Shown here: positions 35,801 to 43,620 of the stretch, in pieces
How the letters are laid out: every line of letters starts with the position of its first letter
Numbering within the stretch: position 1 is the first letter of the stretch
From: DATBGO01 sp963840095
GTDB lineage: Bacteria > Actinomycetota > Actinomycetes > Streptosporangiales > Streptosporangiaceae
DNA: 64,000 nt
Direction of reading: 5' to 3'
Assembly: GCA_963840095.1 (NCBI GenBank)
Contig: CAWIXN010000009.1
Coordinates: forward strand, 1 to 64,000
Position numbers and translations under genes: made by a program
Notes under the pieces: generated by a model
The model's database searches: none
What the model saw: the letters and a program-made list of their open reading frames with translations, nothing else
What the model was told of the DNA's origin: nothing

Positions 35801-36030
35801 AGCTGCCCCGGGGTGACGGGCCCCAGGCGCACGCGGAGGTGCCGCTGACCGACAGCGAGCTGGCCGTGCTCAGGTTCCTGCCCTCGCACATGACCAACCA
35901 GGAGATCGCCGAGGCGCTGTTCCTGTCGATCAACACGGTCAAGACCCACCTGCGCTCGGTCTACCGCAAGCTCGGCGTCGTCTCCCGGCGCGAGGCCATC
36001 GCCCGCGGCCGCCGCCTCGACCTGGTCTGA
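32815..36030 (+). CDS. Large LuxR/MalT-type ATP-dependent transcriptional regulator (1071 aa)
   Basis: ATG 32815 follows GGGGGAA; an upstream in-frame start is possible. Residues 1-190 are low-complexity repeats (QPRAAG, AGPS-EAGPS, GQLAAG). An STAND NTPase follows with Walker A GPAGAGKT at 231-238 and Walker B VVLVLDDVHE around 314-323. A long helical TPR-like region fills the middle. A LuxR helix-turn-helix closes the protein (LTDSELAVLRFLPSHMTNQE, INTVKTHLRSVYRKLGV). Such proteins sense a ligand through the repeat region and activate transcription when ATP-bound. It is a good candidate to bind the nearby shared palindromes, but that link is inference. Confidence 0.88.
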   Translation: MTSTTKPAATGQSRAAGQPRAAAQSRAAVQSRAGGQPRVAGQPRAAGQPRAAGQPRKSGRPRVSGRPRAARQSQETAQKPRTAARQPEAAPPQGAGRSREAGPSAEAGPSAAAGPSAEAGPSAEAGPSQVRSQRPTRPPRMPGQPGLLDGQPAPRQPLDGRPVSRRPPDGQPADGQLAAGQLAAGQLVAGQPRLLEDKLQIPQPSLALLRRRRLTDKIEQATRHRVTVVSGPAGAGKTIACAAWAAVTPATRRVAWLTLDAEDGDPARFWAYVGAALSRVAAVPADVLRSVADVPPDAFPLRLVEAAQQLAEPVVLVLDDVHEIADGAVLPALDLLIRHAPAELRLVLSGRCPPGLQLARLRVCGELADIGAADLACTAEEADAYFGMLGLDVDPAERDQLLRRTEGWMAGMRLAAMRARSPARGTARITDIAGDEPMVTDYLWDEVLGRQPAQIRLFLLRTSVTEQVTGELADELTGEAGGAMTLERLSRESGFVEAPGNSHADHGQYRYHPLLRDVLTAELHRQIPHEIPILLRRAARWHAAHGQPIEAVRCAAQASDWDYAAHVLAEAGLAALLNDGAAELEQVLALFPADRRADEAAVAAALATVRLWNGDPDSAAHHLDAAHRGLGRCSEGARRVIEPWLAALRVMQATSRSDADPGLLAHGWALAERALLTAGTLTEHRAVGLLWFALGAARLRRWEIEDARYALDHADRQLAAGTLATLRIRAVGWQALADAWYGDLARAGREAGSVRESASADSAARCLADLAAAQVSLARDELSAARSLLDEADRLVPEPLPGEPVPGVVCALIRARVLLADGDTSGARSLVIRLRELHAAADPALDGVLNVLDGEIALRAGDTGRARILLALTDDGQYFDRADGRLAQGRLLLSDGDYKGALEAVAPCVDGTADAMTLRDKMAALLVSTVAHRRLGLTDSAAEFLEQALALAEPDDACRVFLDAGQPARSAVTVLVPPTSRSAAFAGRILERFDTQLPRGDGPQAHAEVPLTDSELAVLRFLPSHMTNQEIAEALFLSINTVKTHLRSVYRKLGVVSRREAIARGRRLDLV

Positions 36031-36120
36031 CCCGGCCGCGGCAGTTACCGCAACGACGGCCCCCCGGTACCTGCCGCCCGGCCGTCAGGGTCACACAGCA
36101 CCCGGCCCCCGCGGCTGGCG

Positions 36121-36831
36121 CTAGGCGGCGGCGTGACGTTCGGTCCGCCGCCGGGCAGGCCGGAGCTGGAACGCGAGCACCGCGAGCACGGCGGCGTAGA
36201 AAATCAGCCAGATACCGAGGATCACCACGAGCAGCAGCACGGTGATGCTCGGCCAGAACAGCACGAGCAGCCCGGCGATGAGACTGAACAGGCCGCCGAT
36301 CGCGCGCAGCCCGCGCCCGGGCACCCCGCGGACGGTGGCCGCCACCGCGAGATCGGCGATGCCGTGCAGCACCCAGAACACGCCCACGATGAACGCCACG
36401 ATCGCGATGCTCAGCCCGTGGTGGCGCAGGCAGTACAGGCCGACGATGACGGCCAGCGCCCCGATCACCACGTCGGCGATCCGCCGCCCGCCGCTTTCCT
36501 CATGGGCCGTGAAGCCGTCGAAGAGCCGCACCACCCCGGCCACCACCAGCGCGGCGCCGATCAGGATGGCCACGATCGTCAGCGTGGCCGACGGCCACGC
36601 CAGCATGATCACGCCGACGATGAAGAACGCGATCGCGGCGAACAGAATGGCCAGCCAGCCGCTGCCGCCCAGCATCATCGGCGCTGCGTAGGACGCCCGT
36701 CCTGATGCGGACCGGCCGCCGTCGGCGTCCGGTTCGGCGCCCGCCGCCTGGTGGCTGGCCATCCCGGCGTCGGGCGGGCTCAGGCGATCTGTGCCCGGCT
36801 GGCCGGAAGCAGATCCTCGTGATGCGCTCAT
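36121..36831 (-). CDS. DUF308/HdeD-family membrane protein (236 aa)
   Basis: ATG 36831 follows GGGAGGCCC. After a ~60-residue disordered start, six hydrophobic helices follow as three hairpins (LAILFAAIAFFIVGVIMLAW, VVIGALAVIVGLYCLRHHG, GGLFSLIAGLLVLFWPSITV and others), the HdeD pattern. HdeD relatives are linked to acid and general stress; the mechanism is unknown. The upstream region carries a candidate operator at 36926-36949 shared with the divergent tig promoter region. Confidence 0.85.
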   Translation of the reverse strand: MSASRGSASGQPGTDRLSPPDAGMASHQAAGAEPDADGGRSASGRASYAAPMMLGGSGWLAILFAAIAFFIVGVIMLAWPSATLTIVAILIGAALVVAGVVRLFDGFTAHEESGGRRIADVVIGALAVIVGLYCLRHHGLSIAIVAFIVGVFWVLHGIADLAVAATVRGVPGRGLRAIGGLFSLIAGLLVLFWPSITVLLLVVILGIWLIFYAAVLAVLAFQLRPARRRTERHAAA

Positions 36832-36925
36832 CTGGGCCTCCCTTGGCTGGACCCGGTGACGGCCGGGCACCGGCCGGCCGCGGCCGGTGCGCGTCGGGCC
36901 TATCCTGCGAGCTTTCGGTACTGTT

Positions 36926-36949
36926 GATCACCACCCGCACCGGGTGATC
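36926..36949. promoter_or_regulatory. Candidate operator between DUF308 gene and tig
   Basis: GATCACCACCCG is followed by CACCGGGTGATC. The last 14 bases before the final C, CCGCACCGGGTGAT, equal the right part of the 23608-23629 site. A possible tig -10 element, TAGACT, lies at 36966-36971, so this palindrome would cover its -35 region. Confidence 0.48.
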
Positions 36950-37055
36950 CCGCCCCGCGTTGCCCTAGACTTGGCGGCCGTAGCCGCGAGTGACCACCCA
37001 TGCCCGGGCCGCGTGCGTGCCTGCCTGGCCGGGGAGCCTAGAGAGAGACCCCGAC

Positions 37056-38639
37056 GTGAAGACCGATGTCGAAGAGCTGAGCCCGACCCGTGTCCGGCTC
37101 ACCATCGAGGTTCCGTTCACCGAGCTCAAGCCCAGCCTCGACAAGGCCTACCGAGAGGTGGCCCGCCAAGTCCGGATCCCGGGGTTTCGGCCCGGGCGGG
37201 TCCCGCCGCGCGTGATCGACCAGCGGATCGGCCGCAGCGCCGTGCTCGAGCAGGCGGTCAATGACGCGGTCCCGCAGCTCTACGGCAAGGCCCTGGCTGA
37301 CAACGACGTCTTCGCGATCGGCCAGCCGGACGTGGAGATCACCAGGATCGATGACGGCAACGAGCTTGCCTTCACCGCCGAGGTCGATGTCCGTCCCAAG
37401 TTTGACATTCCGGATATTAACGATATGCCGGTGACGGTTGACGACGCCGAGGTGACTCCGGATCAGGTGGAGGAATACCTCGGGACGCTGCGGGAGCGGT
37501 TCGCCTCGCTCAAGAACGTCGAGCGCCCGGTCGAGGATGGCGACTTCGTCTCGATCGACCTTTCGGCTTCCGTCGACGGCGAGCAGGTCGAGGATGCCCA
37601 GGCCAGCGGCGTGTCCTACGAGGTGGGCAGCGAATCGATGCTGGACGGCCTGGATGAGGCGCTGGCCGGGATGGTCGCCGGGGAGGAGAAGACCTTCACC
37701 GCCGAGCTCGCCGGGGGCGAGCACGCGGGCGCGACCGCTGAGGTCACGGTCACGGTGCAGAGCGTCAAGGTCAAGGAACTGCCCGAGCTGGACGATGAGT
37801 TCGCGCAGGCCGCCAGCGAGTTCGACACCCTCGGCGAGTTCCGCGCCGCCACCCGGGCTCAGCTCGAGCGGATGCGGCGCGCCAGCCAGATCGGCCAGGC
37901 CCGGGAACGGGCCCTGGAAGCGGTCATGACCAGGGTAGATATCCCGCTCCCCGATGACCTGGTCGACTACGAGATCGAGAACCGGCGGCGCACGCTGGAC
38001 GAGAGGCTGGAGCGTTCGGGCGCCACGCTGGAGGCCTACCTGGAGGCGACCGGGACCTCGCCCGCCGAGCTGGAGGAGCAGTTCGCCGAGGACGCGCGCC
38101 GCAGTGTGAAGGCGGGCTTCATCCTGGACAAGCTGGCCGCCGACGAGGAACTCGGGCTGGACTCCGCCGAGCTCACCTCGTACGTGACCCAGCAGGCTTA
38201 CCAGATGGGAGTCGCGCCTGACCGGCTGGCCAAGGAGCTGGCCGACCGCGGCCAGCTCGGTTCGGTCGCCGCCGACGTGCTGCGGACCAAGGCGCTCGCG
38301 CTGCTCGCGGAGCGGGCCAGGGTCACCGACGAGTCCGGCCGGGTGATTGACCTCAAGGCCGCCATGGCCGAGGCCGTCGCTGCTGCCGAGGCCGACCAGA
38401 CCGAAGCGGCCGCCGTGGCTGGCGCGGCAGTGGATGCTGATGCGTCGGTGGAGGTAGTGGAGGTAATTGAGGGCGACGAGGTAGTTGAGGTCGACGAGGT
38501 GGTTGAGGTCGCCGAGGTCGTCGAGGTCGTCGAGATCGATGAGGTCGACGAGGTCGGCGACTACGACGACGAGGCTGACGAAGACGACGAGGCCGGCGAA
38601 GACGACGAGGCTGACGTAGACGACCAGGGCGGCGAATAG
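37056..38639 (+). CDS. tig: Trigger factor with extended acidic C-terminus (527 aa)
   Basis: A ribosome-bound chaperone and peptidyl-prolyl isomerase. GTG 37056 gives the normal start (VKTDVEELSPTRVRLTIEVP). The ribosome-docking signature GFRPGRVP lies at 43-50, the PPIase domain around 155-245 (VEDGDFVSIDLSASVDGEQ), and the helical chaperone arms to about 450. From ~465 to the end the protein is a Glu/Asp/Val repeat, first EVVEVDEVVEVAEVVEVV and then DEADEDDEAGEDDEADVD. The tail is much longer than the short acidic ends usual in actinobacteria. The repeat continues in frame after the TAG stop (DEAGEDDAAGVDDEE). It precedes the clpP genes. Confidence 0.92.
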   Translation: MKTDVEELSPTRVRLTIEVPFTELKPSLDKAYREVARQVRIPGFRPGRVPPRVIDQRIGRSAVLEQAVNDAVPQLYGKALADNDVFAIGQPDVEITRIDDGNELAFTAEVDVRPKFDIPDINDMPVTVDDAEVTPDQVEEYLGTLRERFASLKNVERPVEDGDFVSIDLSASVDGEQVEDAQASGVSYEVGSESMLDGLDEALAGMVAGEEKTFTAELAGGEHAGATAEVTVTVQSVKVKELPELDDEFAQAASEFDTLGEFRAATRAQLERMRRASQIGQARERALEAVMTRVDIPLPDDLVDYEIENRRRTLDERLERSGATLEAYLEATGTSPAELEEQFAEDARRSVKAGFILDKLAADEELGLDSAELTSYVTQQAYQMGVAPDRLAKELADRGQLGSVAADVLRTKALALLAERARVTDESGRVIDLKAAMAEAVAAAEADQTEAAAVAGAAVDADASVEVVEVIEGDEVVEVDEVVEVAEVVEVVEIDEVDEVGDYDDEADEDDEAGEDDEADVDDQGGE

Positions 38640-38691
38640 GACGAGGCTGGCGAAGACGATGCGGCCGGCGTAGACGATGAGGAATGGCGCC

Positions 38692-38723
38692 GCCGTACTG
38701 CAAAGATGCCGTACTGCAAAGAT
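38692..38723. repeat. Perfect 16-bp tandem duplication
   Basis: GCCGTACTGCAAAGAT occurs twice back to back, at 38692-38707 and 38708-38723. Confidence 0.9.
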
Positions 38724-38767
38724 CTCGACCACTTTCCAGTAGATATCGCGGGAAAGTGGTCAAGATC
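38721..38767. terminator. Hairpin downstream of tig, possible terminator
   Basis: GATCTCGACCACTTTCC (38721-38737) pairs with GGAAAGTGGTCAAGATC (38751-38767) with one mismatch. The loop is 13 bases. It lies 80 bases after the tig stop and has no clear T-run, so termination is likely but unproven. Confidence 0.55.
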
Positions 38768-38935
38768 ATTGGCCACGGCCCAGTTGCAGGGGCTGGTAGG
38801 ACTGCAGCGGCTGGTGGTGCCCGTGTGACCTGGGCTGACCGGTGGATGCTGCGTGCCGGTCCGTCGAAGGGTCCTGGCCGCCCAGCCGCCAGCCCCGCCA
38901 GCCCGGGCTACCGCGATCACGTGGTCGGCGATGCT

Positions 38936-39013
38936 GACGGCCGGGTGCTGGCATCCAGGCTGGCCGGGCGGACGGACGGCCGGGTGCTGGCATCCAGGCT
39001 GGCCGGGCGGACG
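38936..39013. repeat. 39-bp tandem repeat, two copies
   Basis: The unit GACGGCCGGGTGCTGGCATC plus 19 further bases occupies 38936-38974 and recurs at 38975-39013. Its period equals that of the unrelated array at 30851. Confidence 0.85.
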
Positions 39014-39134
39014 GGTTCAAGCCTGCGCCCACAGCGAACACCCCGCCGCCACGGACTTCGCGGCCCTGGCCGCGCGTTATGGTCACTGTCAACGACACGA
39101 AGAGGCGGCCAGATGAGAATTGGGGAGGGCAACC

Positions 39135-39773
39135 GTGACGACGCCCGCCGATGACCAGGAGCTGCCGGGCATTCTCGCGCGGGTCGCTGAGGCGCCCCCG
39201 CTGACGCTCGGCGACCCGCTGTTCCAGCGCCTGCTGCGGCACCGGATCATCCTGCTCGGCCAGCAGGTCGACGATGATCTGGCCAACCGGATCTGCGCCG
39301 AGCTGGTGCTGCTGGCCGCCGAGGATTCCAGGCGCGACATCAGCCTGTACATCAACTCGCCGGGCGGCTCGGTCAGCGCCGGCCTGGCGATCTACGACGT
39401 GATGCAGTACGTGCCGAACGACATCGCGACCTACGCGATGGGCATGGCGGCGTCCATGGGCCAGTTCCTGCTCTGCGCGGGCACGGCAGGCAAGCGGTAC
39501 GCCCTGCCGCACGCGCAGATCCTGATGCACCAGCCGCACGGCGGCATCGGCGGTACCGCCTCCGACATCAGGATCCAGGCCGAGCAGATTCTGTACGTGA
39601 AGCGCATTCTCGCCGAGCGGACCGCGATGCACACCGGCCAGACCGTCGAGCAGATCGAGATCGACTCCGACCGGGACCGCTGGTTCACCGCCGACGAGGC
39701 CAAGGACTACGGGTTCGTCGACCGGGTGGTGCGCAGCGCCACCGAGGTGCCGTCGGAAGGCCCGGTGTCGTGA
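39135..39773 (+). CDS. clpP1: ATP-dependent Clp protease proteolytic subunit 1
   Basis: A 212-residue serine protease subunit that forms the double-ring chamber fed by ClpX or ClpC. The catalytic triad is S107 (YAMGMAASMGQF), H132 (QILMHQPHGG) and D181 (SDRDRW). The GTG at 39135 is chosen because GGGGAGGG lies just upstream. The stop overlaps the next clpP start (GTGA). In actinobacteria the two ClpP types form a mixed tetradecamer. Confidence 0.94.
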   Translation: MTTPADDQELPGILARVAEAPPLTLGDPLFQRLLRHRIILLGQQVDDDLANRICAELVLLAAEDSRRDISLYINSPGGSVSAGLAIYDVMQYVPNDIATYAMGMAASMGQFLLCAGTAGKRYALPHAQILMHQPHGGIGGTASDIRIQAEQILYVKRILAERTAMHTGQTVEQIEIDSDRDRWFTADEAKDYGFVDRVVRSATEVPSEGPVS

Positions 39774-40441
39774 CGTCGCTACCGGGAGCTGAGGAGCTGA
39801 AAGTGAGCACTGTAAGCGGGCCGGCCGCCAGGTACGTGCTGCCGTCCTTCGTCGAGCGGACCTCGTACGGGATCAAGGAGATGAACCCGTATAACAAGCT
39901 CTTCGAGGAGCGGATCATCTTCCTCGGCGTGCAGATTGATGACGCATCGGCCAACGACGTGATGGCGCAGCTGATCACGCTGGAGTCGATCGATCCCGAC
40001 CGCGACGTCCTGATGTATATCAACTCGCCGGGCGGGTCGATGACGTCGATGATGGCGATCTACGACACGATGCAGTACATCCAGCCGGAGATCCAGACGT
40101 TCTGCCTCGGGCAGGCGGCCTCAGCTGCGGCGGTGCTGCTGGCCGCCGGCACCAAGGGCAAGCGGATGGCGCTGCCGAACTCGCGGATCCTGATCCACCA
40201 GCCGGCCGTCGAGAGCGGTTACGGCCAGTCCAGTGACCTGGAGATCCAGGCCCGCGAGATCCTGCGGATGCGTACCGCGATGGAGCGGGTCCTCGCGCAC
40301 CACACTGGCAGGTCCGAGGACCAGGTGCGCCGGGACGTGGAGCGGGACAAGTTCTTCACGGCCGAAGAGGCCAAGGATTACGGGCTGGTCGACGAGGTTC
40401 TGACGACCCTTAAGCGCAGGACCGAGGTAGGGTCGTCCTAG
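39770..40441 (+). CDS. clpP2: ATP-dependent Clp protease proteolytic subunit 2
   Basis: A second ClpP. The triad is S118 (CLGQAASAAAVLL), H143 (RILIHQPAVES) and D193 (VERDKFF). The GTG at 39770 overlaps the clpP1 stop by four bases; a second start, GTG 39803, has a better ribosome site (GAGGAG) and would shorten the protein by 11 residues. The pair is translated together and should assemble into one complex with ClpX encoded next. Confidence 0.94.
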   Translation: MTSLPGAEELKVSTVSGPAARYVLPSFVERTSYGIKEMNPYNKLFEERIIFLGVQIDDASANDVMAQLITLESIDPDRDVLMYINSPGGSMTSMMAIYDTMQYIQPEIQTFCLGQAASAAAVLLAAGTKGKRMALPNSRILIHQPAVESGYGQSSDLEIQAREILRMRTAMERVLAHHTGRSEDQVRRDVERDKFFTAEEAKDYGLVDEVLTTLKRRTEVGSS

Positions 40442-40496
40442 TACGAGGGATCCGGGTTCCCGCGACGCGGCGGGGGCAGGGTCCTGGCGCCACAAC

Positions 40497-40526
40497 TTGA
40501 GCAGTCAACGCGGTACCGTCTAGGTT
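40497..40526 (+). promoter_or_regulatory. Candidate vegetative promoter of clpX
   Basis: TTGAGC (40497-40502) and TAGGTT (40521-40526) are separated by 18 bases in the 174-base gap between clpP2 and clpX. This fits actinobacterial sigma-70 promoters and suggests clpX has its own transcript besides readthrough. Confidence 0.5.
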
Positions 40527-40615
40527 CAAGCCAACGATGGTTTGGGGCAAAGAGGTTCGCCGGAGGAATCCAGGCGGCCGCCGTCGGTGGTGGTCCCACG
40601 CAAAGGAGTAGCTGG

Positions 40616-41890
40616 ATGGCACGCATGGGCGATGGTGGTGACCTGCTGAAGTGCTCGTTCTGTGGTAAGAGCCAAAAGCAAGTCAAGAAGCTAATCGCTG
40701 GCCCCAGCGTGTACATCTGCGACGAATGCATTGATCTGTGTAACGAGATCATCGAGGAAGAGCTGGCCGAGCCGGCCGAGCTGAAGTGGGACAGCCTGCC
40801 CAAGCCGCGCGAGATCTACGAGTTCCTCGACTCGTACGTGATCGGCCAGGAGAAGGCAAAGAAAGGCCTGTCGGTCGCGGTCTACAACCACTACAAGCGG
40901 GTCCAGTCCGGCGGCGAGCGGGCCGGAGAGGACGGGGTCGAGCTGGCCAAGTCCAACATCCTGCTGCTCGGGCCGACCGGCTCAGGCAAGACCCTGCTCG
41001 CGCAGACTCTCGCCCGGCTGCTGAACGTCCCGTTCGCGATCGCTGACGCCACCGCGCTGACCGAGGCCGGGTACGTCGGTGAGGATGTCGAGAACATCCT
41101 GCTCAAGCTCATCCAGGCGGCCGACTACGACGTCAAGAAGGCCGAGACCGGCATCATCTACATCGATGAGATCGACAAGATCGCCCGCAAGAGCGAGAAC
41201 CCGTCGATCACCCGCGACGTTTCGGGCGAGGGCGTCCAGCAGGCGCTGCTGAAGATCCTGGAGGGCACCACGGCATCGGTGCCTCCGCAGGGCGGCCGCA
41301 AGCACCCGCACCAGGAGTTCATCCAGATCGACACCACCAATGTGCTGTTCATCTGCGGTGGTGCCTTCGCCGGGCTTGAGAAGATCATCGAGCACCGGGT
41401 CGGCCGCAGCGGGATGGGCTTCGGCGCGGTGCTCCGGGTCAAGACCGACCGGGTGACATCCGACGCGTTCGCCGACGTCATGCCGGAGGACCTGCTCAAG
41501 TTCGGGATGATCCCGGAGTTCGTCGGCAGGCTCCCGGTCATCACCAGCGTGCACAACCTCGACCGCGAGGCGCTGATCAGGATCCTCACCGAGCCGCGCA
41601 ACGCGCTGGTCCGCCAGTACCGCAGGCTGTTCGAGCTGGACGGCGTGGACCTCGAGTTCACCGACGACGCGCTGGAAGCCGTCGCCGACCAGGCGATCCT
41701 GCGCGGCACCGGGGCGCGCGGGCTGCGCGCGATCCTCGAAGAGGTCCTGCTGTCGGTGATGTACGAGGTCCCGAGCCGCAAGGACGTGGAGCGGGTCGTG
41801 ATCACCGCGGAGTCGGTGCTCGAGAACGTGAACCCGACCCTGGTGCCCCGCGACGTGGCCCGGCGGACGCCGCGGGAGAAGTCCGCCTGA
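40616..41890 (+). CDS. clpX: Clp protease ATPase ClpX
   Basis: A 424-residue AAA+ unfoldase. The zinc-binding domain has Cys at 13, 16, 35 and 38. Walker A GPTGSGKT is at 119-126, Walker B IYIDEID at 181-187, the pore loop is GYVGED at 152-157 and the ClpP-binding IGF-type loop region is near HRVGRSGMGFGA. RBS AAAGGAG precedes ATG 40616. The 3' end shows a short tandem duplication: CGGGAGAAGTCCGCCT occurs once before the stop and again about 25 bases later. Confidence 0.96.
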   Translation: MARMGDGGDLLKCSFCGKSQKQVKKLIAGPSVYICDECIDLCNEIIEEELAEPAELKWDSLPKPREIYEFLDSYVIGQEKAKKGLSVAVYNHYKRVQSGGERAGEDGVELAKSNILLLGPTGSGKTLLAQTLARLLNVPFAIADATALTEAGYVGEDVENILLKLIQAADYDVKKAETGIIYIDEIDKIARKSENPSITRDVSGEGVQQALLKILEGTTASVPPQGGRKHPHQEFIQIDTTNVLFICGGAFAGLEKIIEHRVGRSGMGFGAVLRVKTDRVTSDAFADVMPEDLLKFGMIPEFVGRLPVITSVHNLDREALIRILTEPRNALVRQYRRLFELDGVDLEFTDDALEAVADQAILRGTGARGLRAILEEVLLSVMYEVPSRKDVERVVITAESVLENVNPTLVPRDVARRTPREKSA

Positions 41891-41923
41891 CGGCGCGGGA
41901 GAAGTCCGCCTCACATCGCGGGG

Positions 41924-42628
41924 TCAGTCCACTAGCTGGCCGTCCCGCAGGGTGAGGATGCGGTCGGCCAGGTTCATCAAGAGCGGATCGTGGGTCGCGA
42001 CGATAGCGGTGATGCCCTCGTCGTGCACGATGCTGCGGATCAGCCGCATGATCTGCCCGGCCGTCTCGGAATCCAGCTGGCCGGTGGGCTCGTCGGCCAG
42101 CAGCAGCTGCGGGCTGTTGGCCAGGGCCCGGGCAATCGCGACGCGCTGCTGCTCTCCCCCGGACAGCTCGTAGGGGCGCTGGTCGACGTGCTCGGCCAGG
42201 CCCACCAGCCCCAGCAGCGCCCGGGCGCGCTCTTCCCTGACCCGCGGGTCGGTCCTGACCAGGCGCATCGGAAGTCCCACGTTCTCGGCTGCGGACAAGA
42301 TCGGGATCAGGCCGAAGGACTGGAAGATGAACGCCACCGTCTCGCGCAGCATGGCCGCGTGCTGGTCCCCGCTCATCGCCGTGACGTCCCGGCCCGCCAC
42401 CTCGACCTGCCCGCTGCTCGGCCGGTCCAGCCCGCCGATGATGGCCAGCAGAGTGCTCTTGCCCGAACCGGACTTGCCGCGCAGGGCGACCAGCTCGCCG
42501 CGGTTGACGGTCAGCGACACCCCGCGCAGGGCATGTACCGTGGTGCGCCCGGAGCCGAAGTCGCGGATCACGTCGCGCACCCGGGCGATGGCCGTGGCGG
42601 GCCCGGCGTCGGCCCCGACCGCTGTCAT
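41924..42628 (-). CDS. ABC transporter ATP-binding protein (MacB/LolD type)
   Basis: A 234-residue ATPase with Walker A GKSGSGKS at 51-58, signature LSGGEQ at 155-160, Walker B LLLADE at 176-180 and the H-loop ATHD. It belongs to the class that powers FtsX-like mechanotransmitters rather than importers. ATG 42628 overlaps the stop of the preceding ATPase gene (ATGA). It is last in the four-gene leftward operon. Confidence 0.9.
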   Translation of the reverse strand: MTAVGADAGPATAIARVRDVIRDFGSGRTTVHALRGVSLTVNRGELVALRGKSGSGKSTLLAIIGGLDRPSSGQVEVAGRDVTAMSGDQHAAMLRETVAFIFQSFGLIPILSAAENVGLPMRLVRTDPRVREERARALLGLVGLAEHVDQRPYELSGGEQQRVAIARALANSPQLLLADEPTGQLDSETAGQIMRLIRSIVHDEGITAIVATHDPLLMNLADRILTLRDGQLVD

Positions 42629-43620
42629 GCGTCCTCCGGCCCGGCGTCGCGCGTGGCATCAGGCCACACGCCCACATGGTCGGGCTCCAGGGCCACGAGC
42701 ACCCGGTCCTTCATGCCCAGGGTGTCGATGAAATCACGGGGTATCTGCAGCCGACCGGCCCGGTCGAGCACCGAGTACTCCTGCGCGACATCCGCCGCCT
42801 TTCCGTGCTCATCGGTGGTCGTCCGCCGCAGCACCTCGGAGCTGATCTGGCCGTCCCTGATCGCGACGGTCCTTCTCACCTGATCGGAGACCTGATGATC
42901 ATGGGTAACCACCAGGACCGTCACCCCGAGCTCTGAGTTGGCGGCGCGCAGGGCGGCGAACACCTCATCGGAGGTCACCGTATCGAGCTCGCCGGTCGGC
43001 TCGTCCGCCAGCAGCACGGTGGGCCGGTTGGCCAGCGCGACGGCGATCGCCACCCGCTGCTGCTCTCCGCCGGACATCTCGGCGGGCATCCGGTCGCGGC
43101 AGTAATCAACGCCGAGGATCTCCAGCAGCTCGCTGGTCCTGCTGCCGCGCTGGCGGCGGCGCTGTCCGGCCAGGCTCATCGGCAGCGCGACGTTCTCCGC
43201 GGCGGTCAGGTGCGAGAACAGGTTCCGGCTGGTCTGCTGCCAGAGGAATCCGACCGTGCAGCGCCGGTAGGCCAGCCGCTCGCGGGCGCCCATGGTCAGC
43301 AGGTCGTGACCGGCCACCCGGGCCTGCCCCGCCGTCGGGGTGTCCAGGCCGGCCAGGATGTTCAGCAGGGTGGACTTCCCGCTGCCGGACGCGCCGACCA
43401 GCGCGGTCAGCTCACCGCGCTCGACCAGCAGGTCCAGGCCCTGCAGCGCCTGGACCTCGAGGCCGGCGGTCGAATAGATGCGGACCAGCCGGTCGCAGGC
43501 GATCACGGCGTCCTCGCCGAAGGCCGGGCGCCTCACGGCACTTCCGTGTTCGCCGGTCAGCTGGCCGCCGGTGGTCAGCTGATCGATGGATGTGCGCTGC
43601 ACGGCATCACCCGCCTTCAT
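42625..43620 (-). CDS. ABC transporter ATPase with C-terminal AbrB-like domain (331 aa)
   Basis: An ATPase domain (about 38-262) with Walker A GASGSGKS at 76-83, signature SGGEQ at 183-187 and Walker B LLADEP at 203-208. Residues 281-320 (EYSVLDRAGRLQIPRDFIDT, LGMKDRVLVALEPDHVGVWP) match the swapped-hairpin pattern of SpoVT/AbrB domains (D-x-x-GR-x-x-IP-x-x-(I/F)). AbrB domains usually dimerise and bind DNA, but here the domain may only dimerise the ATPase or touch the partner ATPase. Its 5' end overlaps the permease stop by 14 bases. Confidence 0.85.
   Translation of the reverse strand: MKAGDAVQRTSIDQLTTGGQLTGEHGSAVRRPAFGEDAVIACDRLVRIYSTAGLEVQALQGLDLLVERGELTALVGASGSGKSTLLNILAGLDTPTAGQARVAGHDLLTMGARERLAYRRCTVGFLWQQTSRNLFSHLTAAENVALPMSLAGQRRRQRGSRTSELLEILGVDYCRDRMPAEMSGGEQQRVAIAVALANRPTVLLADEPTGELDTVTSDEVFAALRAANSELGVTVLVVTHDHQVSDQVRRTVAIRDGQISSEVLRRTTTDEHGKAADVAQEYSVLDRAGRLQIPRDFIDTLGMKDRVLVALEPDHVGVWPDATRDAGPEDA

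Larger units (their letters stand above)
38640..39134. other. tig-clpP1 intergenic region with repeats and hairpin
   Basis: About 495 bases. It contains the in-frame continuation of the tig acidic repeat, a 16-bp tandem duplication, a hairpin and a 39-bp tandem repeat. No gene is supported. The clpP1 promoter should lie in the last ~120 bases. Confidence 0.55.
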
